A stretch of DNA of 64,000 nucleotides from positions 62,001-126,000 of the forward strand of contig JAEEZS010000055.1 of the NCBI GenBank assembly GCA_016291905.1. The letters are read 5' to 3'. Position numbers and translations under genes: made by a program. Positions 1 through 7,499 of the stretch are shown here, piece by piece (the stretch's first letter is position 1; each line of letters begins with the position of its first letter). The stretch comes from Bacteroidaceae bacterium (GTDB lineage: Bacteria; Bacteroidota; Bacteroidia; Bacteroidales; Bacteroidaceae). The notes beneath the pieces are model-generated. The model worked only from the letters and a program-made list of their open reading frames with translations, did not search any database and was not told the DNA's origin.

Positions 1-901
1 CGTTTTCACCGAGGATTTCTGACAGTAGCAGGTTGGCCAGACGGCTTGTTCCTAAGCGGAAGAACTGGTTGTTGAGCCATTCCTCGCCCAGAATTTCCTT
101 GACAATGGTGTAATAGACCACTGCATCGCGCACACAGTTGATGCCTCCTGCGGGCTTAAAGCCTACTTTCCTGCCTGTCTGAGCATAGTATTCTTTGATA
201 GCCTGACACATCACATAGGCTGCTTCAGGAGTGGCTGCAGGCTCTTGTTTGCCGGTGGAAGTCTTAATGAAATCGGCTCCGCTGTACATGGAGAGTAGGG
301 AAGCCTTCTTGATGTTAGCGCAGCTGCCCAGGGCACCCGTTTCAAGGATGACTTTCATGTGGTGTTCGCCACAAGTTTCCTTTAATTCCTCGATTTCATC
401 GCACATTCCTTCGTAGTCACCACTCAGGAATTTGCCCACGCTGATGACAATGTCGATTTCAGTAGCACCGTCCTTGAGAGCCAAGGCTGTCTCAGCCACC
501 TTGATTTCAGGGAAGGTCTGAGAGGAAGGAAATCCAGCTGACACGCAGGCAATACCCACTTCTTCCACTTCAAGCGACTGGCTGACAATCTGTGCAAAAC
601 AGGGATAGACACAAATGGCGGCAACAGGCTTCAGGTCAGGGTATTTGTCCTCAAACTCGTTGACTTTTTCCGTGAATTTCAGCACGCTTTCCTCGCTGTC
701 GGTGGTTTTCAACGTGGTGAGGTCAATGCAGTTGAAGAGCAGTTTCTTTACTTCGAGGGTGTCGTTCTGCGGCACTTTCTCTGCAATCAGTTTGGCTATC
801 GCAGCCTTCACATCCTCGTCCTTGAGGCTTGTGTTGTAGCGGGCAAGCATCTCTTCGTACTTTCCGTTTTCGGCGTACGCCTGGGTGGTTTCTTTTTCCA
901 T
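1..901 (-). CDS. deoC: Deoxyribose-phosphate aldolase (3' end outside window)
   Basis: Class I aldolase of deoxynucleoside catabolism, converting 2-deoxyribose-5-phosphate to glyceraldehyde-3-phosphate and acetaldehyde in the cytoplasm. About 300 codons are readable from the ATG at 901 without reaching a stop, so the C-terminus lies off the left edge. The Schiff-base lysine is visible in ADFIKTSTGK and the second active-site lysine in GFKPAGGIN. A helical N-terminal stretch of roughly 40 residues precedes the barrel, as in the long Bacteroidales form (about 300 residues against about 260 in E. coli). It starts 11 bases after the MazG-like gene and is the last visible gene of the mnmG-uvrC-dtd operon, with no promoter of its own. 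Confidence 0.95.
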   Translation of the reverse strand, partial: MEKETTQAYAENGKYEEMLARYNTSLKDEDVKAAIAKLIAEKVPQNDTLEVKKLLFNCIDLTTLKTTDSEESVLKFTEKVNEFEDKYPDLKPVAAICVYPCFAQIVSQSLEVEEVGIACVSAGFPSSQTFPEIKVAETALALKDGATEIDIVISVGKFLSGDYEGMCDEIEELKETCGEHHMKVILETGALGSCANIKKASLLSMYSGADFIKTSTGKQEPAATPEAAYVMCQAIKEYYAQTGRKVGFKPAGGINCVRDAVVYYTIVKEILGEEWLNNQFFRLGTSRLANLLLSEILGEN

Positions 902-912
902 AATTGTTTCGT

Positions 913-1245
913 TTATTTTAATTTAGGGTTGTTGATATGTCTTTCTTTGTCGCGATTTGTCTTTTTCTCTATGGTTTTCTGCCAGGCCTCCGTCAGGTTC
1001 ACGCCTGTCTGGTTTGCCAGACAAGCCAGTATCCATAGAATATCCGCCATTTCATCGGATAAATTAGCCGTTTCGCCCTCTTTGAAGGACTGCTCGCCAT
1101 AGACTCTTGCCATGACGCGTGCCAGCTCTCCGACTTCTTCCATGAGGATGGTCATATTGGTGAGCTCGTTGAAATAGCGCACACCGTAGGTCTTTATCCA
1201 GTCGTCAGTCTGCTTCTGTACCGCAGCCAGTGTGATTTCTTCCAT
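913..1245 (-). CDS. MazG-like nucleotide pyrophosphohydrolase
   Basis: 110-residue all-alpha NTP pyrophosphohydrolase of the MazG/dUTPase-2 superfamily. These enzymes hydrolyse (d)NTPs to monophosphates and pyrophosphate and often clear non-canonical nucleotides. The magnesium-binding signature is present: EEVGEL (EExxE) near residue 36 and SDEMADILW (ExxD) near residue 63. The length fits a single-domain member rather than the two-domain MazG of proteobacteria. It lies 11 bases downstream of dtd and 11 bases upstream of deoC, so it is translated in the same operon; the neighbours suggest nucleotide-pool or translation quality control, but the substrate cannot be read from sequence. Confidence 0.88.
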   Translation of the reverse strand: MEEITLAAVQKQTDDWIKTYGVRYFNELTNMTILMEEVGELARVMARVYGEQSFKEGETANLSDEMADILWILACLANQTGVNLTEAWQKTIEKKTNRDKERHINNPKLK

Positions 1246-1256
1246 AATGCGATTCC

Positions 1257-1709
1257 TTATTCTTTTACTTTGCTATCAATAAGTATGGTAACAGGACCAT
1301 CGTTAATCAACTCCACTTTCATGTCTGCTCCGAATGTTCCTGTTTCCACAGGTTTCTGAAGGGCTATGCTGAGCTCTTCGCAGAACTCTTCGTAGAGGGG
1401 GATGGCAGTTTCTGGTCTGGCTGCGCGGATATACGAAGGGCGGTTTCCCTTCTTTGTGGATGCCATCAGCGTAAATTGGCTCACAACAAGTATTTCTCCT
1501 CCGTGTTCCAGAATACTTTTGTTCATCACGCCGTTTTCATCGGGAAAAATCCGAAGGTTGACAATCTTTTTGCAAAGCCATTGGATGTCTTCCTGCGTGT
1601 CTGCTTCCTCAATTCCTAACAGTATCAGCATGCCTTGCCCTATGGCAGACTTTTGGATGCTGTCGATAGTGACAGAGGCACGGCTCACTCTTTGTATAAC
1701 GATTCTCAT
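1257..1709 (-). CDS. dtd: D-aminoacyl-tRNA deacylase
   Basis: 150-residue enzyme that hydrolyses D-amino acids (and glycine) mischarged on tRNA, a chiral proofreading step. The two active-site signatures are clear: SQFTLMA near residue 78 and NDGPVT near residue 136, the latter carrying the Gly-cisPro pair that enforces D-chirality. Length is normal for the DTD1 family (145-150). The ATG at 1709 follows the uvrC stop by 13 bases and the start MRIVIQRV is the canonical N-terminus. It lies between uvrC and the MazG-like gene in one minus-strand operon. Confidence 0.96.
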   Translation of the reverse strand: MRIVIQRVSRASVTIDSIQKSAIGQGMLILLGIEEADTQEDIQWLCKKIVNLRIFPDENGVMNKSILEHGGEILVVSQFTLMASTKKGNRPSYIRAARPETAIPLYEEFCEELSIALQKPVETGTFGADMKVELINDGPVTILIDSKVKE

Positions 1710-1722
1710 TTCCTTGTATCTT

Positions 1723-3543
1723 TTATGGGCGGTTCAGGCTTTCTTTAAGGATTTCGGCCTTTTTTTGTCCTAATATCTCTGCAATCTCATTCACGTCGGC
1801 TTCTTTGATCCGTTTCACGCTCTTGAATCTTTTCAGCAGCGCTTCCTTGCTCTTGGCCCCGATGCCTGGGATGTTGTCGAGTGCTGAAACCACTTGGTGC
1901 TTGCTGCGTTTGTCGCGATGGAAGGTGATTGCAAAGCGATGCACCTCGTCCTGTATCTTCACTAGAAGACGAAAGAGCGAACTGTCCTGTTTTAATCCAA
2001 TCTTCTTGGCAGGGAAACCGTAGAGCAGTTCGTTGGTGCGATGTTTGTCGTTTTTTGCCAATCCGGCAATAGGGATGTTGAGGTGTAGCTCATCTTCCAC
2101 CACTTCGCGAATCACTTCCATCTGTCCTTTGCCTCCATCGGCAATGATTAAGTCGGGCAGCTCTTTTTCTTCCTCCAACAATCGGGAGTAGCGCCTGCGA
2201 ACAACTTCTTTCATGGAGGCGTAGTCATCGGGGCCAACAACCGTGCGGATGTTGTATTTGCGGTATTCGTCCTTGCTGGGTTTGCCATTGCGGAAGACGA
2301 TGCATGCAGCAACGGCATCCGAACCCGAGATATTGGAGTTGTCGAAACACTCGATGTGCATGGGCAGTTTCTGCAGTTTCAGGTGCTCCTGAATCTCTTT
2401 CAGGATACGCGTGTTCTTCTGCTCGGGATTCAATTTTTCCGCCTGTTTCAACTTGTCCAGCTTATACTGCTTGACGTTCATCAGCGAAAGCTCCAGCAGT
2501 TTCTTTTTGTCGCCTCGCTGTGGAATGGTAAACGTCACTTCGCCTAAGTCAAGTTCAATGTCGAAGGGGACAATGATTTCCTTGGAGTGGCTTTTATACC
2601 GTTCCCTCATCTCTGCGATGCCCAGGCTCAGCAACTCCTCTTTGGTTTCGTTGATTTTCTTTTTGTATTCGAATGTGAAGGCTTGGTTGATGACGCCGTT
2701 GGTGACGTGGAGGTAGTTGATGTAGGCATTCTTCTCATCGGCTTCGATGGTGAAGACGTCCACGTTATGAATGGTGCTGCTGACAACCTCGCTTTTTTCG
2801 CGCAGCTTTTCCAGGGCAATGTAGCGTTTTTTGATAATCTCGGCTTCCTCGAATTGCAGATTCTCGCTGAGTATTTTCATCTGCTGAAGCAGTTCCTCCC
2901 GTACTTCACGTGAGTTTCCCTTGAGGATTTCGCGGATTTCGCGGATTTGCTCAAGGTAGTTCTCCTGTGTCTGTTTGCCGACGCAGGGCGCCAGGCAGCG
3001 ATGCAGGTGATAGTCGAGGCAGGGTTTGAATTTTCCTTTGTCGATGTTTTCCTGCGTCAGGCTGAGGTGACATGTGCGCACAAAGTAATTCTCCTTGATG
3101 AAATCAAGAATCTCGTACATCATCCCCACGTGGCTGTATGGACCGAAGTAGATTCCTGCTTTGGGGATAATGTTTCTCGTCTTGAAAACCCTGGGGTAGG
3201 GTTCGTTGCTGATGCAGATGGAAGGGTAGGTCTTATCGTCCTTCAGCAGCACGTTGTAGCGCGGCTTGTAGTTCTTGATAAGATTGTTCTCAAGCAGCAG
3301 GGCGTCGGCCTCCGTGTCAACCACCACATAGCGTATGTCGGCAATCTGGTTCACCAGTACGCGTGTCTTTCCCGTTTGTTCTTTATTAAAATAGGAGCTC
3401 ACGCGGCGCTTGAGCGCCTTGGCTTTCCCCACGTAGATGATGGCGCCATTCTTGTCGAGGTATTGATAGCAACCAGGGCTCTCAGGGAGATTTTCCACAA
3501 TCCCTCTGAGGTAGTCGTTACTTTTCAATACGCTTTCAAACAT
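1723..3543 (-). CDS. uvrC: Excinuclease ABC subunit C
   Basis: 606-residue nuclease subunit of UvrABC nucleotide excision repair, making the 3' and 5' incisions around bulky DNA lesions. An N-terminal GIY-YIG domain (GCYQYLDKNG followed by IIYVGKAKALKRR, residues 15-45), a central UVR motif near residue 205, an RNase H-like endonuclease domain (HIECFDNSNISG, then LIIADGGKGQ) and a C-terminal helix-hairpin-helix pair (LDNIPGIGAKSKEALL) are all present. The reading frame is open for a further 71 codons upstream, but that stretch overlaps mnmG and has no family similarity; the ATG at 3543 gives the normal start MFESVLKSND. A 73-base spacer with a parS site separates it from mnmG. Confidence 0.97.
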   Translation of the reverse strand: MFESVLKSNDYLRGIVENLPESPGCYQYLDKNGAIIYVGKAKALKRRVSSYFNKEQTGKTRVLVNQIADIRYVVVDTEADALLLENNLIKNYKPRYNVLLKDDKTYPSICISNEPYPRVFKTRNIIPKAGIYFGPYSHVGMMYEILDFIKENYFVRTCHLSLTQENIDKGKFKPCLDYHLHRCLAPCVGKQTQENYLEQIREIREILKGNSREVREELLQQMKILSENLQFEEAEIIKKRYIALEKLREKSEVVSSTIHNVDVFTIEADEKNAYINYLHVTNGVINQAFTFEYKKKINETKEELLSLGIAEMRERYKSHSKEIIVPFDIELDLGEVTFTIPQRGDKKKLLELSLMNVKQYKLDKLKQAEKLNPEQKNTRILKEIQEHLKLQKLPMHIECFDNSNISGSDAVAACIVFRNGKPSKDEYRKYNIRTVVGPDDYASMKEVVRRRYSRLLEEEKELPDLIIADGGKGQMEVIREVVEDELHLNIPIAGLAKNDKHRTNELLYGFPAKKIGLKQDSSLFRLLVKIQDEVHRFAITFHRDKRSKHQVVSALDNIPGIGAKSKEALLKRFKSVKRIKEADVNEIAEILGQKKAEILKESLNRP

Positions 3544-3591
3544 GGTGTGCCTGGTGTTTTCCTTGTTCGTTTTTCTATTATTGTTGCCAAT

Positions 3592-3607
3592 TGTTCCACG
3601 TGAAACA
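3592..3607. other. parS centromere site (ParB binding site)
   Basis: The 16-base sequence TGTTCCACGTGAAACA in the mnmG-uvrC spacer matches the conserved bacterial parS consensus TGTTNCACGTGAAACA at every position. Chromosomal ParB loads here as a CTP-dependent clamp and spreads. The parA and parB genes of this chromosome lie about 18 kb away at 21926-23604. Sites of this kind cluster around oriC, so the window probably lies in the origin-proximal domain; that is inference. The site overlaps no coding sequence. Confidence 0.88.
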
Positions 3608-3616
3608 ATCCGCTTT

Positions 3617-5500
3617 TTACCTTCCCATAAGCACAAGCAGCACATTGATGTCGCTGGGCGAAACGCCTGGTATGCGCTGGGCTTGGGCAAGGGTTTCGGG
3701 GTCAATCTTGACGAGCTTCTGGCGTGCTTCCGTAGAGAGGGACTGGATGCTGGCATAGTCGAAGTGGCCTCGGATCTTTATGTTCTCCAGCCGTTGCATC
3801 TTTTCCGCAATGACGCGCTCGCGCTCAATGTAGCCGCTGTACTTGATTTGGATTTCGGCTGCCTCGATGATTTCCTCCTTGCGCTCGCTGATGCTGTTCA
3901 ACGTGCGGGCAAGCTCGGGGATATGGGGAGCGAGGTTTTCCAGCGTGAGCTGGGGACGTCCGACAAGCTCCAGCAACTTGCAGCCACGTTGGAGTGGGGT
4001 AGTGCCCAGCTTTTCCAGCGCGTCGTTGATGAGTGCGGGCTTGATGGAATAGTTGCGAGTGAAGTCGAGGATGCGCTCAATCTGCTCGAGTTTCTTGCAA
4101 TAGATGTCATAGCGCTCCCTGCGTGCCAGCCCCAGTTGGTAAGCCCTCTCTGTGAGGCGTGCGTCGGCATTGTCCTGACGGAGCAGGATGCGGTATTCCG
4201 CTCGGGAGGTGAACATGCGGTAGGGCTCGTCCACGCCTTTCGTGACAAGGTCGTCAATGAGCACGCCGATGTAGGCTTCGTCCCTGCGCAAAGTGAAGGG
4301 CTCTCCTTCGTGACAGTTGATGTGGGCGTTGACGCCGGCAACAAGCCCTTGCCCTGCGGCTTCCTCGTAGCCTGTGGTGCCGTTGACTTGTCCGGCAAGG
4401 AAGAAGTTTCGAATGACTTTCGACTCCAGCGTATGGCGCAGCTGTGTGGGGTCAAAGAAGTCGTATTCAATGGCATAGCCTGGGCGATATATGACGATGT
4501 TGCGCAGGGCAGGAATCTGCTTCAGCGCCTCCACCTGAATGTCCATCGGCAGGGACGAGGAGAAGCCGTTGAGGTAAAGCTCGTTGGTTGTCTCGCCCTC
4601 AGGCTCCAGGAAGAGCTGATGCTGCTCCTTGTTGGGGAAGGTGACGATCTTCGTCTCGATGCTGGGGCAGTAGCGCGGGCCGATGCTTTGGATTTGTCCG
4701 TTGTAGAGGGGGGACTCGGGCAGTCCGCGACGCAAGACTTCGTGGCAGTTGTCGTTGGTGTAGCAGGTCCAGCAGCTGAGCTGTCGAAGTCTGCGTGGCT
4801 CGCTGAGGTAGGAGAAGGTGTGGAAGTCCTTGTCTCCGTCCTGCACCTCCATCAGGCTGAAGTCCACGCTACGCTTGTCGATGCGTACGGGAGTGCCTGT
4901 CTTCATCCGCGCAAAGGTGATTCCGTGGCGTGTGATAGACTCTGTGAGCTGATAGGCTGCCTGCTCGGCAACTCTTCCGCCTGGAATCTTCACGGGCCCG
5001 AAGTGGAGCAGTCCGTTGAGGAAAGTCCCTGCGGTAAGAATGACGGCTTGGGCATGGAAAGTGACACCCAGCTGCGTCTTCACTCCCTTCACCTGCTTGA
5101 TGCCATCGGCTTCTTCCACAAGCAGTTCCGTCACGGTATCCTGCCAGATGTTTATGTTGTTGATGCCATCGAGCACCTCGCGCCAGGCCCAGATGTATTT
5201 CCCTCTGTCGCATTGGGCACGGGGGCTCCACATGGCTGGGCCTTTAGAGCGGTTGAGCATACGGAACTGGATGGCTGTACGGTCTGTGACGATGCCCATA
5301 TAGCCTCCCAGCGCATCCACTTCACGCACGATTTGTCCCTTGGCAATTCCGCCCACAGCGGGGTTGCAGCTCATCTGCCCGATTTTGTTCATGTCCATGG
5401 TAATCAGGCAGGTGCGCGAGCCCAAGTTTGCGGCAGCGGCAGCCGCTTCGCAGCCTGCATGCCCTGCGCCAATGACAACAACGTCGTAAGTGAAAGTCAT
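3617..5500 (-). CDS. mnmG: tRNA uridine-34 carboxymethylaminomethyl enzyme MnmG
   Basis: 627-residue FAD- and folate-dependent enzyme (GidA) that, with MnmE, installs the cmnm5 group on the wobble uridine of several tRNAs. The N-terminal dinucleotide-binding motif GAGHAGCEAA is at residues 11-20, followed by CNPAVGGIAKGQ (about 45) and GYEEAAGQGLVAG (about 370), all family hallmarks; the length is typical (about 620-630). It leads the operon mnmG-uvrC-dtd-mazG-deoC and has a consensus promoter at 5531-5562. In other Bacteroidales I recall an adenine phosphoribosyltransferase gene between mnmG and uvrC; here the space holds only parS. Confidence 0.98.
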   Translation of the reverse strand: MTFTYDVVVIGAGHAGCEAAAAAANLGSRTCLITMDMNKIGQMSCNPAVGGIAKGQIVREVDALGGYMGIVTDRTAIQFRMLNRSKGPAMWSPRAQCDRGKYIWAWREVLDGINNINIWQDTVTELLVEEADGIKQVKGVKTQLGVTFHAQAVILTAGTFLNGLLHFGPVKIPGGRVAEQAAYQLTESITRHGITFARMKTGTPVRIDKRSVDFSLMEVQDGDKDFHTFSYLSEPRRLRQLSCWTCYTNDNCHEVLRRGLPESPLYNGQIQSIGPRYCPSIETKIVTFPNKEQHQLFLEPEGETTNELYLNGFSSSLPMDIQVEALKQIPALRNIVIYRPGYAIEYDFFDPTQLRHTLESKVIRNFFLAGQVNGTTGYEEAAGQGLVAGVNAHINCHEGEPFTLRRDEAYIGVLIDDLVTKGVDEPYRMFTSRAEYRILLRQDNADARLTERAYQLGLARRERYDIYCKKLEQIERILDFTRNYSIKPALINDALEKLGTTPLQRGCKLLELVGRPQLTLENLAPHIPELARTLNSISERKEEIIEAAEIQIKYSGYIERERVIAEKMQRLENIKIRGHFDYASIQSLSTEARQKLVKIDPETLAQAQRIPGVSPSDINVLLVLMGR

Positions 5501-5530
5501 AGTTTACAACACAATCTCCGAATCAGACGG

Positions 5531-5562
5531 CAAAAATACGAAAAGCCCCCCGAATGCCCAAA
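5531..5562 (-). promoter_or_regulatory. Primary sigma promoter of the mnmG operon
   Basis: On the minus strand a TTTG -33 box (5559-5562) and a TATTTTTG -7 box (5531-5538) are 20 bases apart, an exact match to the Bacteroidetes consensus TTTG-N19-21-TAnnTTTG. It is about 30 bases upstream of the mnmG ATG. Confidence 0.8.
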
Positions 5563-5628
5563 TTTTTCCTCCTTTTTTGCATGTAATAGGAGGGGAAGTG
5601 CGGCTCTACGTGTGAGGGACTGCTTTCG

Positions 5629-5740
5629 TAACGTAGGCTGATGAACAAATAACGCAGGCAAATAAATCCACAGCCCAAGGGAATAATTTCGTAGCCCACT
5701 GGAATAAAATCACAGCCCACTGGAATAAATCCGTAGCGCA
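5629..5740. repeat. 21-bp tandem repeat array (GGGCT family), locus 1
   Basis: About five imperfect 21-bp units fill the space between mnmG and the phosphatase gene, with unit starts at 5629, 5650, 5671, 5692 and 5713 and a partial unit running to the phosphatase stop codon. Read on the minus strand the units carry GGGCT (or GCGTT) followed by an AT-rich tract such as GATTTTATTCC. The same family recurs at 16353, 29857 and 43371. Because 21 is divisible by three, the array translates as heptapeptide repeats (for example VGCDFIP and VGYEIIP), but no credible gene is present. Confidence 0.8.
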
Positions 5741-5742
5741 GG

Positions 5743-7320
5743 CTATTCGACGAACAGGGCAGAGGAGGGGATGGCGGTTTCGGCGAAGCCTGGGCCTTCC
5801 CAATTGAGGGTGAGCGTCTTGCCGCCTGTCTTCTGGAAGTACTTGACTTCGAGGCGATGGAAGCCCGCATCGATGTCGGCAATAGCCTCAACCCACGAGG
5901 TGCCGTGTGCCCCGTCATTGTCAAAAATCAGTTTGCCGTCTAGCCACACCTTTGTGCCGTCGTCAGACCCACAGAGGATGTGGTAGCGTGCCGTAGTATC
6001 TACCTTCCACAACGCCTTGTACTGGAAGCCGAAATACTCTTCCCTCTTGGCGCTATCCATCTGGAAATAAGGCGCCACGCCGCGTGCGAGGACAGGCACC
6101 TTGTCCAGCTCGTCCACACTCTTTACTTCGGCTTCGTGGTAGGTGAAGCGTACGCCGTTACGACGTGAAGAAACGCCTTTAAGCGCAGGGAAATGTCCCT
6201 TTTCTATTTGTTCCTCCAGCTCAGGAAGGGGTTCTCCCTTGTAGTCGGGGCGGATGGGTTCCTGGCGCACGCCGTTGTCGGGTGTGAAGTCGATGCCCAG
6301 TACCTCAGCCACGTTGGCAGCAAACTGCTGCGTATAGAAAGGCCCGTTGTTGGTAGTTTCGCCCAGCGCTTCCACGCCTTTGCCGAAGGCCATCATCCAC
6401 GTCTGCTCCGAGCCCTTTGCGCCCGAGCCATGGTCTGAAAAGCCCCGACGCACACCCCGTCCGTGATCAACGGTAATGAGATAGGTGGTGCGCCCGCGAT
6501 AGAAGGGGTCACTCTCGCACGTCTCGACGATGCGACGGATAAAGGCGTCGGTACCGTGGGTAGATTTGAGGTATTCGTCGTATTTATTGTCGTGCCCCCA
6601 TTCGTCGGTATCGCCGAACGAAATCCACATCACCTTGGGATGGTCGCTTTTCAGCGTCTCCAGGGCGTAGGCGTAGGTGAAGGCGTCGAAGCGCTCCGAA
6701 CCCCAGTAGTGGGGCATGCCCTCCTGCATCTCGTCGATGAGCCGCAGGACGGCGTTGGGTTTGCGCGCCACGTTGGGTTCGTAGGCGACGCTGGCTGGGA
6801 GTCCGATGCTGTCGTTGTTGACGGCAAAGCGGATGGACTCCCACGAGCCGTAGAGCATGACGTTGCCGGCATAGCGCGGGTCGGCCAAAGCGGCTTGCAG
6901 CACGTTTGAGTTGGGGTTAGCCACAGGGTCGTTGGAGTCGATACGCTCATCGTCGGCATAGCCGCAGAACATTTCGCTATAGCCTGGGTAAGAGAAATTC
7001 TTTTTGTTTGCCACTTGCATCTGGCTGCCTTTGTGACGGTTGCCGATGAGATAGCCGTTCTGGGCAACGTACTCCCACGTGAAGGGCATGAGTGCCATGC
7101 GGCGTTCCTCGGGCGTCTTGCGCCAAAAAGCCTCCTTCAGCGCGGCTGTGTCTTTCACAAAGCTCGTATTGTTTATCAGGGCCGAGTCGGCACCCTCAAA
7201 AAGCTCCTGCCAGCGCAGGCCGTCGTAGGTGATGATGATGAGTCGTGGGTCGTTGTCTCTCGTGCAACTTGCCAGCAGCATAGTGCTGAAGGCTAAAAAG
7301 GCGAAAAAAGTCTTTTTCAT
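5743..7320 (-). CDS. Alkaline-phosphatase-superfamily lipoprotein with C-terminal PA14-like domain
   Basis: 525-residue exported phosphoesterase-like protein. The lipobox FSTMLLASC near residues 13-21 predicts a lipoprotein. The body has the metal-ligand pattern of the alkaline phosphatase/phosphodiesterase superfamily: ITYDGLRWQELF (first metal Asp), FSYPGYSEMFCGY (probable nucleophile region), FGDTDEWGHDNKYD and TVDHGRG / FSDHGSGAKG (Asp/His ligands). After about residue 390 a beta-rich module (SDDGTKVWLDGKLIFDNDG, then a NWEGPG ending) resembles PA14, a carbohydrate-binding domain. A role in releasing phosphate from host or dietary substrates at the cell surface is inferred; the substrate is unknown. 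It is divergent from the metallophosphoesterase gene at 7500. Confidence 0.8.
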   Translation of the reverse strand: MKKTFFAFLAFSTMLLASCTRDNDPRLIIITYDGLRWQELFEGADSALINNTSFVKDTAALKEAFWRKTPEERRMALMPFTWEYVAQNGYLIGNRHKGSQMQVANKKNFSYPGYSEMFCGYADDERIDSNDPVANPNSNVLQAALADPRYAGNVMLYGSWESIRFAVNNDSIGLPASVAYEPNVARKPNAVLRLIDEMQEGMPHYWGSERFDAFTYAYALETLKSDHPKVMWISFGDTDEWGHDNKYDEYLKSTHGTDAFIRRIVETCESDPFYRGRTTYLITVDHGRGVRRGFSDHGSGAKGSEQTWMMAFGKGVEALGETTNNGPFYTQQFAANVAEVLGIDFTPDNGVRQEPIRPDYKGEPLPELEEQIEKGHFPALKGVSSRRNGVRFTYHEAEVKSVDELDKVPVLARGVAPYFQMDSAKREEYFGFQYKALWKVDTTARYHILCGSDDGTKVWLDGKLIFDNDGAHGTSWVEAIADIDAGFHRLEVKYFQKTGGKTLTLNWEGPGFAETAIPSSALFVE

Positions 7321-7352
7321 GATGGGAAAAAAGTGAAGATTTTTACGAGGTA

Positions 7353-7360
7353 CAAAGATA
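7353..7360 (-). promoter_or_regulatory. -7 promoter element of the phosphatase lipoprotein gene
   Basis: TATCTTTG on the minus strand, 33 bases upstream of the ATG at 7320, matches the TAnnTTTG consensus. No TTTG box is visible at the expected distance, so strength may depend on an activator. Confidence 0.5.
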
Positions 7361-7455
7361 ATGCTTTTTTCCGCTCCAGCGAAGAAAAAAGGGCGAAAAA
7401 ATCGGTAAAGACTGAAAAATGAACATCGAAAAGCATGGAAGTTAAAAAAAGATAG

Positions 7456-7463
7456 TATCTTTG
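7456..7463 (+). promoter_or_regulatory. -7 promoter element of the metallophosphoesterase gene
   Basis: TATCTTTG, 37 bases before the ATG at 7500, matches TAnnTTTG. It implies that transcription starts near 7469, which rules out an apparent TTG start at 7461. Confidence 0.6.
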
Positions 7464-7499
7464 CGGAAGATTATAAACCTTTTTAAAACATATACCGTG

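Noticed and set aside
2905..2923. Second parS-like site inside uvrC (TTCACGTGA core)
   Set aside because: Only the central bases match; the flanking half-sites differ from the consensus.
1723..3756. Upstream extension of uvrC to 3756
   Set aside because: The extra 71 codons overlap the mnmG 3' end and parS and have no family similarity; MFESV at 3543 is the normal start.
3542..5641. 699-codon open frame on the plus strand opposite mnmG
   Set aside because: It runs antisense to a strongly conserved gene, has no recognisable domain, and its length is explained by the GC and codon bias of mnmG.
5523..5924. Heptapeptide-repeat ORF on the minus strand
   Set aside because: It arises from the 21-bp repeat array and overlaps the phosphatase gene in another frame; no start context.
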